A program made the translations under genes and the position numbers. The notes beneath the pieces were generated by a model, which worked only from the letters and a program-made list of their open reading frames with translations, was not told the origin of the DNA and searched no databases. Below are positions 1 through 8,948 of a stretch of 64,000 nt of DNA, one piece after another (positions within the stretch are counted from its first letter, which is position 1; each line of letters begins with the position of its first letter). The DNA is from JAPPLG01 sp965199935 (GTDB taxonomy: Bacteria; Bdellovibrionota; Bdellovibrionia; Bdellovibrionales; UBA1609): NCBI GenBank assembly GCA_965199935.1, contig CBDATD010000001.1, positions 62,001 to 126,000 of the forward strand, given 5' to 3'.

Positions 1-270
1 CTCTACTTTGGGCAGACTCCGGCCCTTCAAAAACTGCAGGTGCCAGGGATCATACCCTTTGAGGGCCTCGCCCTTAAAATTCCTTTTAACCTGAGATGAA
101 AATAAAAACACAACAAAAGACAGAACCATGCTGGACAAAATCACACTTTGAATCCACAAAGCAGGCCCCAAACAAGATAAAAAAAATGCTAAGAGCCCCC
201 CTCCTTGTAAAAAAGTCCAACACCATTTTTGATAATTTTTCCAAAAATTTTTTTTTTCTGTTTGATTCAT
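1..270 (-). CDS. Partial membrane protein, cut by the window edge
   Basis: An open frame of 90 codons starts at an ATG at 270 and runs off the left edge without a stop, so only the N-terminus is visible. It begins MNQTEKKNFWKNYQKW and has two hydrophobic stretches, roughly residues 22-40 and 42-58, followed by a charged region with KGYDPWH. This suggests a small inner-membrane protein with a cytoplasmic C-terminal part. It is divergent from the moxR operon, with only 28 bases between the two start codons, so the two promoters must overlap. No family is recognised. Confidence 0.6.
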   Translation of the reverse strand, partial: MNQTEKKNFWKNYQKWCWTFLQGGGLLAFFLSCLGPALWIQSVILSSMVLSFVVFLFSSQVKRNFKGEALKGYDPWHLQFLKGRSLPKVE

Positions 271-298
271 AAAAGATTTCCGTTATATCATTTGCTTC

Positions 299-1273
299 AT
301 GTCTTCATTACAGTCATCTCAGCCGAATTTCAAGCGTCTTTCATCCTGTATGGATGAGGTTCGAAGAGTTATTGTGGGACAAAATGAAATGATCGAAGCC
401 TGCTTTATCGGCCTCTTGACGGAAGGACACATTTTGATTGAAGGGCTTCCAGGTTTGGCTAAAACTTTGACCATCTCATCTGTGGCTCAATCCTTAGGCT
501 TGCAGTTTCAAAGAGTTCAATTCACACCCGATCTTTTGCCGACAGATATTATCGGCACTATGATATACCAATCGGCTTTGCATGAGTTTAAAGTGCGGAA
601 AGGTCCGGTCTTCACAAATATTTTACTGGCAGATGAGATCAACCGGGCTCCTGCTAAGGTCCAAAGCGCTTTACTGGAGGCCATGGGCGAAAAACAAGTA
701 ACCATTGCTGAAACCAGCCACCCTCTAGAAAAACCTTTTTTAGTCTTAGCCACACAAAACCCCCTGGAACATGAAGGCACTTACCCTTTGCCGGAAGCAC
801 AAATGGATCGGTTTTTATTTAAAATTTTAGTTCATTATCCTTCCAGAAAAGAAGAAGAAGAAATTTTTAGGAGAATGGCCGTCAAAAATATTCATAATAT
901 TCAAGCACAGATTGAAGTTCAAGAAATTCTAAAATTTCAATCTCAGGTGGAAAAAATTTATTTAGATGATAAAGTAATGAACTATATGCTGGACCTCATT
1001 ACAGCCACCCGCGACCCGGCTCTTTACGGCCTCTTAGAGCTGAAGGAGTGGATTCAAGTCGGCGCCTCCCCCCGCGCCACCATAGGCTTTCCTAAAGCCT
1101 GCCGGTCCAGAGCTTTCCTGCGCGGCAAAGACTATGTGACAGCAGAAGACGTTAAAGCCCTAGCTTATCCCATTTTAAGACATCGTTTGATTCTAACTTA
1201 TGAGGCTCAAGCTGAAAATATCTCCCCCGATGACGTCATTGAACTGATACTTAAACGGGTTCGAGTGCCTTGA
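299..1273 (+). CDS. moxR: MoxR-family AAA+ ATPase
   Basis: Cytoplasmic AAA+ ATPase of the MoxR class, thought to act as a chaperone-like remodeller for the VWA proteins encoded beside it. The 324-residue protein has a Walker A motif GLPGLAKT at 49-56, a Walker B region ending LLADEINRAP around 109-118, and the MoxR signature ATQNP.E.EGTYPLPEAQ.DRF near 151-172. Length and domain order are normal for the family. The chosen ATG gives the usual short leader before the conserved VGQ.E.I segment. No good Shine-Dalgarno sequence precedes it. It is first in a tightly packed operon with DUF58, batA, batB, batC and batD, the standard Bat arrangement. Confidence 0.93.
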   Translation: MSSLQSSQPNFKRLSSCMDEVRRVIVGQNEMIEACFIGLLTEGHILIEGLPGLAKTLTISSVAQSLGLQFQRVQFTPDLLPTDIIGTMIYQSALHEFKVRKGPVFTNILLADEINRAPAKVQSALLEAMGEKQVTIAETSHPLEKPFLVLATQNPLEHEGTYPLPEAQMDRFLFKILVHYPSRKEEEEIFRRMAVKNIHNIQAQIEVQEILKFQSQVEKIYLDDKVMNYMLDLITATRDPALYGLLELKEWIQVGASPRATIGFPKACRSRAFLRGKDYVTAEDVKALAYPILRHRLILTYEAQAENISPDDVIELILKRVRVP

Positions 1274-2145
1274 ATTCAGAAATTTTAAAAACAGTTTTAA
1301 AACTTCGTTTTTTACTGGCTAAAAAATCCAAAAGATCTTTTATGGGAGCTTATCGAAGCGCCTTTAGAGGATCCGGCCTGACCTTCTCTGATTTCAGAGA
1401 ATATACGGATGGAGATGACATACGATCCATCTCCTGGCCCCTCACTGCAAAAATGGGAAAACCTTATATTAAAATGTTTGAAGAAGATCGAGGAGGAACC
1501 TTCGTTTTAACAGTGGATGTCAGCGCCTCCTCCTCTTTTGGATCGCGCCATCACAGCAAGAGAGAAGTGATTTATCAACTTTCCTCTCTCTTGGCTCTGG
1601 CTGTAGAGCAAAATCAAGATCAACTAAGCCTGCTCCTTTTTTCAAACCGAACAGAACACTATGTGCCGCCTAAAAAAGGACGAAATCACACTCTGAGAAT
1701 TCTGAGGGATATTTATAATTTCAAGCCCCAATCGAGAAAGACAAACTTCGCAGAGCCTTTAAGACATTTGGAAAACGTCTTAAAAAAAAGAGGTACGATC
1801 TTTCTGCTCAGTGATTTTATGACGGATTCATTTGAACAGCCTCTCCGCCGGCTGCAGCAAAGGCATGATGCTGTCGCTGTCGTAGTGCAGGATCCTTTGG
1901 AAAAAACTTTTCCAAAACTCGGTTTAATAGATTTGGAGGATATGGAATCCGGTCAAAAAATCACTGTGGATTCTTCTTCCTCTTCTTTTCAAGAGCGGTA
2001 TCAAGAAATGATGAAAAACCGCAGAAAAATCACAGAAAAACAGTTAAAAAAATCAGGGGTTCACTACCTTTACATTCAGACAAACGAGGATATTTTTAAA
2101 CCTTTAATTCAATTTATGCAGAGAAAAAGGATGAGCGGGGAATGA
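1270..2145 (+). CDS. DUF58 protein of the Bat operon
   Basis: DUF58 protein, 291 residues, with an N-terminal GLTFSDFREYTDGDDIR.I.W segment typical of the family followed by a von Willebrand factor A fold. A MIDAS-like D-x-S-x-S is visible at D83, S85 and S87. Family members act with MoxR, but the biochemical role is not settled. The start is a TTG at 1270 that overlaps the moxR stop codon (TTGA), so translation is probably coupled. The first ATG lies 24 codons inside and would remove conserved sequence. No signal peptide or membrane segment is seen, so it is probably cytoplasmic. Confidence 0.9.
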   Translation: MNSEILKTVLKLRFLLAKKSKRSFMGAYRSAFRGSGLTFSDFREYTDGDDIRSISWPLTAKMGKPYIKMFEEDRGGTFVLTVDVSASSSFGSRHHSKREVIYQLSSLLALAVEQNQDQLSLLLFSNRTEHYVPPKKGRNHTLRILRDIYNFKPQSRKTNFAEPLRHLENVLKKRGTIFLLSDFMTDSFEQPLRRLQQRHDAVAVVVQDPLEKTFPKLGLIDLEDMESGQKITVDSSSSSFQERYQEMMKNRRKITEKQLKKSGVHYLYIQTNEDIFKPLIQFMQRKRMSGE

Positions 2146-2948
2146 AGATCCATTGTCATTTTCAAGACGCTTCCTCTTTTACAGTGGGAAGTGTGGGTCT
2201 TTTAGTATGCCGGGGGGATATTCCGGTTCTATCGCCTCCTTTGAAAGTTAAATTTCAAGATGAATCCAAAAAGTATGCTCTGCATATCTTGGAAACTGTG
2301 TCCGTACAAGATCAGAAAATAATTTTAAAGGCAACAGGCTACAAAACAGGTGATTACAAATCTCCTGTTTTTTGGCTTACAGATGGTCAAAATAACTTAA
2401 AAGTAGAAGGGCTGTCCTGGAAGATCCCGTCTGTTCTCACATCTGAAACCGGCCCCTTCCCCCCTTACGGCCCTTGGAAAATACCCGCCCCTCTGTGGTA
2501 TGATGTTTCTTGGATAGGATTATTATCAGCCATTCTTATCTTTGGAATTTTTCAATTTAAAAAACACCGCAGAAGAGCTTTGATCCGGCAGAGAGTTTTA
2601 GATCGTTTGGATGAAAAAACTCCTGTCCAGTACTTTATCCGGCAGTTAAGCTCTTTATTTGCGCTGGAAAAAAATTCCAAAACATTTTTAACTCAACTGC
2701 AAAACAGCTTTAGAGAGTTTTTAGAAAACCAATTTGAAATTCCTCTTGAAGACAAAAAAATAATCAAACATAAGTCTATTGACAAAAAAGCTGGACAGAT
2801 TGTTTCTGAACTGGAAAAAGCTCTATCCCATCAAGACTCTTATTCTGAGCAAGACAGGGAACAGCTTCTCAACATGATCCGAGATTGGATTTTTCAATTT
2901 GATAAAAAAAACAACTCCAAAGGTGAATTAAAAAAGGGGCTTGATTAA
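2142..2948 (+). CDS. Bat-operon membrane protein, DUF4381-like
   Basis: A 268-residue protein between DUF58 and batA. The first 115 residues are beta-rich without a clear signal peptide. They are followed by a proline/tryptophan segment (PPYGPWKIPAPLW), one transmembrane helix at about 124-141, a basic KKHRRRALIRQR stretch, and a helical C-terminal domain. The position, the single helix and the C-terminal helical part resemble DUF4381 proteins found at the same place in other Bat operons. The match is by eye and partial, since DUF4381 proteins are usually shorter and lack the N-terminal beta domain. It overlaps DUF58 by 4 bases (ATGA) and abuts batA. Confidence 0.6.
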   Translation: MKIHCHFQDASSFTVGSVGLLVCRGDIPVLSPPLKVKFQDESKKYALHILETVSVQDQKIILKATGYKTGDYKSPVFWLTDGQNNLKVEGLSWKIPSVLTSETGPFPPYGPWKIPAPLWYDVSWIGLLSAILIFGIFQFKKHRRRALIRQRVLDRLDEKTPVQYFIRQLSSLFALEKNSKTFLTQLQNSFREFLENQFEIPLEDKKIIKHKSIDKKAGQIVSELEKALSHQDSYSEQDREQLLNMIRDWIFQFDKKNNSKGELKKGLD

Positions 2949-3947
2949 ATGGTTTGGGAAACTCCATACGCCTTTTTCGTATTCATCCCTTTTCTGCTTG
3001 CGCTTCTTTTTCTGATTTTTCTTGGATCCAAAAGAAGGCTGTCTCTTCAATGGAGTTCTCTTCAACGCTGGCCGAACTTATCCCAGTCCTTTCGCGTTTT
3101 GTTCAGCCGGACTCCCCTGCTTTTGCAATGCACAGCCATATCTTTAATGATTCTTGCTCTCGCCCGCCCTCAAACTCTAAATACTGCAAAAACCCGCTCC
3201 CTAAAAGGCATTGATATTATGGTGGTTCTGGATATTTCTTTCAGCATGATGGTGGAGGACATGAATCCAGGCAGCCGCTTGTCTGCCGCTAAAAAAGTGA
3301 TTGGAAACTTCATTGAAGGTTTGCATTCCGATCGAGCGGGTCTCATTTTATTTTCGGGAGAGTCCTACACAAAAATTCCCCTGACCTTAGATTATCTTCT
3401 GCTGAAAGAGGAGCTGGAAAAAATTGAAACTTCAGCAGATATTGAACAAGGGACAGCCATTGGTGTTGCTTTGGCCAATGCGGTTTCCCGTTTAAGGCAT
3501 TCCTCTTCCCGTGTGATTATTCTGCTGACGGATGGAGAAAACAATGCCGGCAATATCAGCCCCAATACCGCTGTTGCTTTAGCTCAAAAATATGACATTA
3601 AAATTTATTCCATTGGCATAGGAACAGAAAAAACAGGGCGTATTCCAATCAAAGAAAGAGACGCGCTGGGAAGAGAGAGAACCACTTATGCTATGATCCA
3701 CAGTAAAATGAATAAAAAACTTCTTTCCGAAATTTCCACCAAAACACATGGAAAATTTTATTTGGCAAAGAGTTTGGAAAATCTGGAAGAAATCTTTGAA
3801 GATATTGGAAAAATTGAAAAAAGCCCCATCCCCATACAAGAACACAAAATAAAACAAGAGCATTTTCAAGAATATTTAAAACCGGCGTTTTTTCTCTATC
3901 TTTTATCTTTAATATTATCTTTAACAGTCTTTGGAAAAACAATATGA
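2949..3947 (+). CDS. batA: BatA, VWA-domain membrane protein
   Basis: Aerotolerance-type BatA, 332 residues. A short N-terminal hydrophobic anchor (PYAFFVFIPFLLALLFLIFL) and a second hydrophobic stretch near 58-72 ending in the family hallmark ALARPQ precede the VWA domain. The MIDAS is complete: D95-I-S97-F-S99, a threonine in the EQGTA segment near 169, and LTDGEN with D195. A C-terminal transmembrane helix occupies the last 25 residues, giving the usual topology with the VWA domain between membrane anchors. The ATG directly follows the upstream stop. Bat proteins are linked to envelope stress and oxidative tolerance in other bacteria; the role here is inferred from family and operon. Confidence 0.9.
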   Translation: MVWETPYAFFVFIPFLLALLFLIFLGSKRRLSLQWSSLQRWPNLSQSFRVLFSRTPLLLQCTAISLMILALARPQTLNTAKTRSLKGIDIMVVLDISFSMMVEDMNPGSRLSAAKKVIGNFIEGLHSDRAGLILFSGESYTKIPLTLDYLLLKEELEKIETSADIEQGTAIGVALANAVSRLRHSSSRVIILLTDGENNAGNISPNTAVALAQKYDIKIYSIGIGTEKTGRIPIKERDALGRERTTYAMIHSKMNKKLLSEISTKTHGKFYLAKSLENLEEIFEDIGKIEKSPIPIQEHKIKQEHFQEYLKPAFFLYLLSLILSLTVFGKTI

Positions 3948-4954
3948 ACACTGTTATTTTCTCAGATCCTTTTTATTTGCTCTATTTAACAGCAGGAATT
4001 TTTTTATTTCCTTTGTTTATTATTTTTTTTCAGCTCAAAAAAAGAAAGCTCCTTCAATTTTTCGATAAAAACTCTCTCCTTAAGCTGCTGCCTGAGTTTT
4101 CTTTTTCCAGAAAATTAATAAAATTTATATGGGCTGTTTTAGCTGTTGTATGCATGGTTTTAGCTTTAGCCCGCCCTCAACAGCCGCATGAAACAACAAA
4201 AGAAAAATCAACTGGAGTAGAGTTAATGATTTTGGCGGACGTCTCCCAAAGTATGTTAGCTAGAGATGCCGGTCCCAGCCGCTTGTCTTTAATGAAAACT
4301 CAACTCATCCGTTTTATTCAATCATCTCAGAGAAACCACCGAATAGGCCTGATTGCATTCGCAGGATCCTCTTTCTTAATATCTCCTCTGACCGCAGATC
4401 GAACTCTCTTAATCAACTACCTGCATTCACTCTCTACAGACATGGTCAGCTCTCAAGGCACAAACTTCAAATTGGCCCTAGAGCAGACTCAAAAATCTTT
4501 TGAAGGAGGATCCACACATCAAGGAGGCGCCCGCGCCGTCATTATTGCTTCAGACGGTGAAGGCCATGAGACGGGGGCTTTAGAGATGGCGCGGTCTTTA
4601 AGCAGACAGGGAATTCGTTTTTTCACTATCGGCTTCGGAACCAAAAAGGGAGGAAAAATCCCTTTGGAAAATGGAGAGTACCAAAAGGACAGCCATGGAA
4701 AGGAAGTTCTTTCCAAACTCAAAATCCGGACATTAAAAGAATTCGCTAAAATTGGAAAAGGAGCTTTTTACCGCGTATCTTCGTCTTCAGATTTTTCTGA
4801 AAAATTACATCAAGATTTACAAAAACTCAATCAAAAAGTTTTTGAAGAAAGAAGCCGGCAAAACCATCAAGAATTATTTCAATATTTTTTGATTATTGCC
4901 TTAATTTTTTCATTCGCACACCTCTTAATGAGTGAGAAGAGGAGGGTCGTCTAA
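3944..4954 (+). CDS. batB: BatB, VWA-domain membrane protein
   Basis: Paralogue of the preceding gene, 336 residues, with the same plan: N-terminal helix near 10-30, a second helix ending in ALARPQQP near 62-81, a VWA domain with MIDAS D99-V-S101-Q-S103 and an ASDGEGHE segment, and a C-terminal transmembrane helix. The start ATG overlaps the batA stop (ATGA), indicating translational coupling. BatA and BatB of other species form complexes in the membrane. Assignment as BatB rather than a second BatA rests on gene order and on the TPR and BatD genes that follow. Confidence 0.88.
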   Translation: MNTVIFSDPFYLLYLTAGIFLFPLFIIFFQLKKRKLLQFFDKNSLLKLLPEFSFSRKLIKFIWAVLAVVCMVLALARPQQPHETTKEKSTGVELMILADVSQSMLARDAGPSRLSLMKTQLIRFIQSSQRNHRIGLIAFAGSSFLISPLTADRTLLINYLHSLSTDMVSSQGTNFKLALEQTQKSFEGGSTHQGGARAVIIASDGEGHETGALEMARSLSRQGIRFFTIGFGTKKGGKIPLENGEYQKDSHGKEVLSKLKIRTLKEFAKIGKGAFYRVSSSSDFSEKLHQDLQKLNQKVFEERSRQNHQELFQYFLIIALIFSFAHLLMSEKRRVV

Positions 4955-5631
4955 TGAACATATGGGAGCGGATCTTGTCTGTTTCATTTCTGCTTGCTTT
5001 TACTGCATTAACAGCTCTGTATTTTCAGCAGTTTAAAACCCTCCGTTCTGGCCTGAATTTCTTGGAAGAAAAAGATTACTCATCCGCTCGGCAGGAGTTT
5101 TTAAAACTCTTAGGACAAAAACCTTTTTTATTTTCAGCCCGCCTCAATTTAGCTTTAACAGAATCTCTTCAAAAAAATTCAGAAGACGCCATTGGAGAGT
5201 ATCAAGTTGCTGCTGAAGACTCTCCCAATAAGGAAGATCGTTTTCAAGCTCAATTCAATACAGCTTTTTTAAAATTCCTTTCCGGAGACATTCCATCTGC
5301 ATTGGAATATTATCAAAAGGCTTTGAAAGAAAACCCCAAATCTCTAGAAGCGAAAGTGAATATTGAATGGATGCTTAGAATACAAAGTCAGGAAAATAAA
5401 CAAAAAAATCAAAAAAAAGAGGGGGAGAAAAAAGATAAACAAAATAAAAAACAAAACTCTCAAGAAAAATCCACGATGGAGCAGATAGAACAAGATAAAA
5501 AGAAAGAAGGAAAAATAATGAATGAGGATCAAATCCAATTTATATTTAAAGAATTGGAAGAACGAGAAAGAAAACTCAGATCAAAACTGAACAATAAAAA
5601 AGGAAAAAAGAACAGAGGCAGGCCGTGGTAA
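4954..5631 (+). CDS. batC: BatC-like TPR protein
   Basis: A 225-residue protein with an N-terminal transmembrane helix (about 8-25) and two or three tetratricopeptide-like repeats between about 35 and 145, including DIPSALEYYQKALKENP. These are followed by a very lysine/glutamine/glutamate-rich tail and a short conserved-looking end (QIQFIFKELEERERKLR). This combination is what batC genes encode between batB and batD. The start shares its first base with the batB stop codon. The lysine-rich tail is probably disordered. It is presumably a scaffold for the BatA/BatB/BatD membrane complex, which is inference from the operon. Confidence 0.82.
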   Translation: MNIWERILSVSFLLAFTALTALYFQQFKTLRSGLNFLEEKDYSSARQEFLKLLGQKPFLFSARLNLALTESLQKNSEDAIGEYQVAAEDSPNKEDRFQAQFNTAFLKFLSGDIPSALEYYQKALKENPKSLEAKVNIEWMLRIQSQENKQKNQKKEGEKKDKQNKKQNSQEKSTMEQIEQDKKKEGKIMNEDQIQFIFKELEERERKLRSKLNNKKGKKNRGRPW

Positions 5632-7442
5632 AAAAAATCTTTCATTTCAATTCAAAAGTTCTTGTTCTGTTTCTTTGTGGATGGACACACTCATCCTACT
5701 CCATCTCTGTTCAAGCGAATGTCAGCGCGAAAATAGTTGGAGCGGGCCAGCCTTTTGATCTCAATATCACCATTTCCTCTGAAAAAGAAGTGAATATCAA
5801 AAACCCCATTTTACCAAAGGATATATCCCCTTTTACACTGACGGGCCAAAGCCAGTCCTCCAGAGCTGAATATTCCTTTTCGACAGCCGGCGGGGCTGTA
5901 AAAACTTTAAAGAAAACTTTGTCTTATACGCTGGTGAGCCGTAAAGAAGGGCAGTGGACGCTGGGTCCTGTCTCCGTAGAAGTGAACGGCAAAGTTTATA
6001 AAACCAAAGAAATTCAAGTGACAGTCTCAGCAAATGCTCCACCCCCTCCCAGCTCCCTTTTTAATCTGCCTCAGATATTTCAAGAGGAAGAAGATTTTTT
6101 CTTTCCTTTTCGAAGACGAGAATTCAACGAGACTACAGAAGATGAATTTATGCTGCGGCCGGATAAAATCATTCGAGAAGTATATTTAGGTCAAAGTATG
6201 CCTGTAAAGTGGTTCTTGTACAAAAAAAGCCGGCGCTCTTTTGCTGTGAATATTCAACCGCATGAAAATCCACAGCCGGAAAATTTTTGGACTGAAAAAG
6301 TCAAAACCCCTTCTACAGCTCAATTTACAAAAACAGAAAAGATTGAAGGTCATGAATACTTTCGATCTTTGGCGGCCTCCTACATGTTTTTCCCTTTAAA
6401 GGAGGGTAAATTACAAATAGATCCTTTCAAACTGACTGTGAAACCGATATTTTCCGGTTTTTTTACCAGCAGCCGTCCAGTGATTTTAAAAAGCAAGCCC
6501 ATCCTTGTCAAAGTTTTGCCTCTGCCCCGGAAGAGCCGGGGGCAGTTTACAGGGGCCGTGGGCCGGTTTTTTGTCTTTTCAAAGACAGATCGACAGCAGA
6601 TTTTAAAAAATGATATTTTATCGTATAAAATTCGTTTTGAAGGAAATGGAAATATACGCGCCATTAAACTGCCTCCTTGGCCTGAAAACTCAGATTTCAA
6701 AGTTTATGATATATTAGAATCCGGAGAATTTTCGCCGGAGAAGAGTTATAAAGAATACGAGCTGCTGCTTTCCGCCAAAAAACCCGGCCGGCTTAAAACA
6801 CCGCGTTTGAATTGGACGACCTTTGACCCTGATTTGAAAAGCTACGTCAACCATGAGTTAGAGCCAATAGAGATAAAGGCGGATGAAGACAAGCACGCAG
6901 AAGGAGAAGAACAAAAGTTTTTTGATTCAACAAGCAAACAAAATAATGCTGAACCTCATCAACAAAATCTTTTATCTCCTCTTCCTGAAAAAGAATCCTT
7001 CTACAGCCAGTACAAATATCTGCTCTGGAGTCTTGTTTATGTTTTCCTAACAGTGCTGATTTTTTGGAAGCACAACAAATTTTTCATTAGAAAAAAGAAA
7101 GTTAGATGGTCCTCTATTTTGAATCAAAATTTCGATCAAGCCCAAAAATCTTTAGAGAAAGGCCGGTACAGAAGAGTAGGCGCCCTTTTATTAAATTTAA
7201 TAGACCAGGTTTGGCTGAAAACAACAGGAACAGGGGGAAGAGAGTTGGATAAACTGCTTGAAAAATGCCCCCCCAGTTTAAGAAAAGATTTAGGTCTTGA
7301 AGTCAAAAATTTGTCCGCGGAGTTGGAGGATTTAAGTTTTGCGGAAAGACCTGCTGAAAACGACCCCTGGAATCAAGAGAAAGTTGAAAAACTTATGAAA
7401 AGGTGCAGAACAACCCTTGAAAAAATTATCCGCTGTTTCTAA
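5625..7442 (+). CDS. batD: BatD-like exported membrane protein
   Basis: Last gene of the Bat operon, 605 residues. It has a signal peptide (about residues 1-30, hydrophobic core VLVLFLCGWTHSSYS), a long beta-rich periplasmic part, a transmembrane helix near 463-482 (LLWSLVYVFLTVLIFW), and a cytoplasmic helical domain of about 120 residues. The N-terminal FDLNITISSEKEV segment and the later FTGAVGRF match the oxygen-tolerance BatD pattern. Translation starts at a GTG that overlaps the batC end by 7 bases. The GC-rich PPPPSS linker near residue 137-143 separates two periplasmic modules. Confidence 0.85.
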   Translation: MVKKIFHFNSKVLVLFLCGWTHSSYSISVQANVSAKIVGAGQPFDLNITISSEKEVNIKNPILPKDISPFTLTGQSQSSRAEYSFSTAGGAVKTLKKTLSYTLVSRKEGQWTLGPVSVEVNGKVYKTKEIQVTVSANAPPPPSSLFNLPQIFQEEEDFFFPFRRREFNETTEDEFMLRPDKIIREVYLGQSMPVKWFLYKKSRRSFAVNIQPHENPQPENFWTEKVKTPSTAQFTKTEKIEGHEYFRSLAASYMFFPLKEGKLQIDPFKLTVKPIFSGFFTSSRPVILKSKPILVKVLPLPRKSRGQFTGAVGRFFVFSKTDRQQILKNDILSYKIRFEGNGNIRAIKLPPWPENSDFKVYDILESGEFSPEKSYKEYELLLSAKKPGRLKTPRLNWTTFDPDLKSYVNHELEPIEIKADEDKHAEGEEQKFFDSTSKQNNAEPHQQNLLSPLPEKESFYSQYKYLLWSLVYVFLTVLIFWKHNKFFIRKKKVRWSSILNQNFDQAQKSLEKGRYRRVGALLLNLIDQVWLKTTGTGGRELDKLLEKCPPSLRKDLGLEVKNLSAELEDLSFAERPAENDPWNQEKVEKLMKRCRTTLEKIIRCF

Positions 7443-7491
7443 TTTATCTGCATTAAAATCAAGACGTTTTGAATTCCAAAAATCTATCCTC

Positions 7492-7848
7492 TCAAACTTC
7501 TTCTTCTGAGCCGCCTTCTTCAAGGGAATCAGATGAAACAGGTTCTGTTGGTTCATCAACATCCACTTGCTGGACCTCATTTGAATCCGATGGTGAGGAC
7601 ACAACACAATCTGACGGATTTAAACTTGCCGGCTCAAGCTCGACTTGTTCAAGCTCAGTTTGCTCAGGCTCATTTTTAAACAGAGGTTCTCGGCTCTCTC
7701 TTTTATTTTTTTTAGCTTTAACAAAGACCGGCTTTTCCGCAACAGCCAAATCACCAGCCTCGGAAAAAGATTCTGATGACAGATTGGCATCATACCCCTC
7801 CTTTTTCGCACAGCCGATTAAAGCGGCCGCCAAAATAAGATATTTCAT
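7492..7848 (-). CDS. Small acidic lipoprotein
   Basis: A 118-residue protein with a short signal sequence and a lipobox LIGC, so Cys13 would be lipidated and the protein anchored in the envelope. The rest is low-complexity and acidic, rich in Glu, Ser, Pro and Val, with no fold apparent. A purine-rich GGGGG tract precedes the ATG. It is convergent with batD, 49 bases away. The opposite strand carries a long open frame over the same bases, but that frame lacks a ribosome binding site and reads as Ser/Thr-rich noise. The lipoprotein reading is preferred because of the perfect lipobox. Confidence 0.62.
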   Translation of the reverse strand: MKYLILAAALIGCAKKEGYDANLSSESFSEAGDLAVAEKPVFVKAKKNKRESREPLFKNEPEQTELEQVELEPASLNPSDCVVSSPSDSNEVQQVDVDEPTEPVSSDSLEEGGSEEEV

Positions 7849-8087
7849 AATGAAAACCCCCTTTCAACACAGATCGGAAAAACAAGAGGATGGAATGAAT
7901 ATTTTTTTAAAAAGCGGCAATATTTGTAAATGTGTCAATAAATTCTACAAATCATGATTTCATTTTGAAACACTTTCCCCTGGAGAATCTCCTCAGTATT
8001 TCAATTTATTCAGATAAATCAGAAGGTTACGCTTCAATGCACCCAAATTTGCACAATAAACTGTAAAGCCAACAAGGAGGCATTTCA

Positions 8088-8804
8088 ATGAAACACAAAA
8101 TTTTTTCACTCTTATTGACCGCAACGCTGTCTCACTCCATTTCAGCAGAAAACACATGGGGATTTCAAGAAAGCGCTGATGAATACACTCTTTGGGCGGA
8201 AATGGCTTTTAAACACACCCTTGTATCGGCCATTAAAACGTTTAAAGAGATAAATACAGCTGTGGGCATCCATCATCTCACTGAAAATCAAAAAAAAGCA
8301 GTTGCCATTCCTCTCTCTGCCGGAGCTTTAGCAGTTGTCGCTCTTTCTTCCAACGCCGCTTATAATGCCATTAATGCCGCATCCCCAAAAACGGTCTCGC
8401 AATTGACGAACGCGTATGTCGGTCAATATGCAAAAACAGTTTCTTCATTGAACACAATAGCTCAACAAAAAAGAATGCAATACATGAGACAAAGAAGATC
8501 CTTGGCTCATGCAAATAACTTTCAACCTCAAACAGCAGAGGAGCTTAAAAAATTACAATCTCATATCAAAACTCCCGCTCAACCTCGGGCGGCCCGATGG
8601 AGTAAGGCGTTCAAAGGCGCCGGTGTCCTTGCTATAGGATCCATCAGCGCTGGAGCTTATGCCGGCATTATCGGGGGAACAGCTGTAGTTGCCTTTGAAG
8701 ATGAAATGGAGATGCAGATGATCTTGGAGCAGTTCTCAAATGATGTTCATGAAATTGCTATAGAGCTTGAAGTCTCTGAAGGTATAGAGCTTGCGGGAAT
8801 CTAG
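8088..8804 (+). CDS. Exported orphan with two hydrophobic segments
   Basis: A 238-residue protein preceded by a strong Shine-Dalgarno sequence (AAGGAGG) eight bases before the ATG. It has a cleavable signal peptide (residues 1-20, ending HSISA). Two glycine/alanine-rich hydrophobic segments follow, near 70-93 and 183-205, separated by a basic, helical middle. The C-terminal 30 residues are acidic (EDEMEMQM, ELEVSEG). No family is recognised. The paired small-residue hydrophobic segments could insert into a membrane. It stands alone between a lipoprotein and an exported two-gene unit. Confidence 0.7.
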   Translation: MKHKIFSLLLTATLSHSISAENTWGFQESADEYTLWAEMAFKHTLVSAIKTFKEINTAVGIHHLTENQKKAVAIPLSAGALAVVALSSNAAYNAINAASPKTVSQLTNAYVGQYAKTVSSLNTIAQQKRMQYMRQRRSLAHANNFQPQTAEELKKLQSHIKTPAQPRAARWSKAFKGAGVLAIGSISAGAYAGIIGGTAVVAFEDEMEMQMILEQFSNDVHEIAIELEVSEGIELAGI

Positions 8805-8948
8805 TAAGACAAAAAACGGCAGAACGGAAACGGACTCATTTGTTGACTGTGACAGGTACATGGTCTAAAAAAAAGCAAAAAAAGAAAAACAAACACACAG
8901 CTGAAAGAATGGCTTGAATTTATAAGCCAATTGTCATAGCATTTACCT

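Noticed and set aside
7469..7957. 162-codon frame on the plus strand over the lipoprotein gene
   Set aside because: Ser/Thr-rich mirror of the acidic lipoprotein; no ribosome site, whereas the minus frame has a lipobox.
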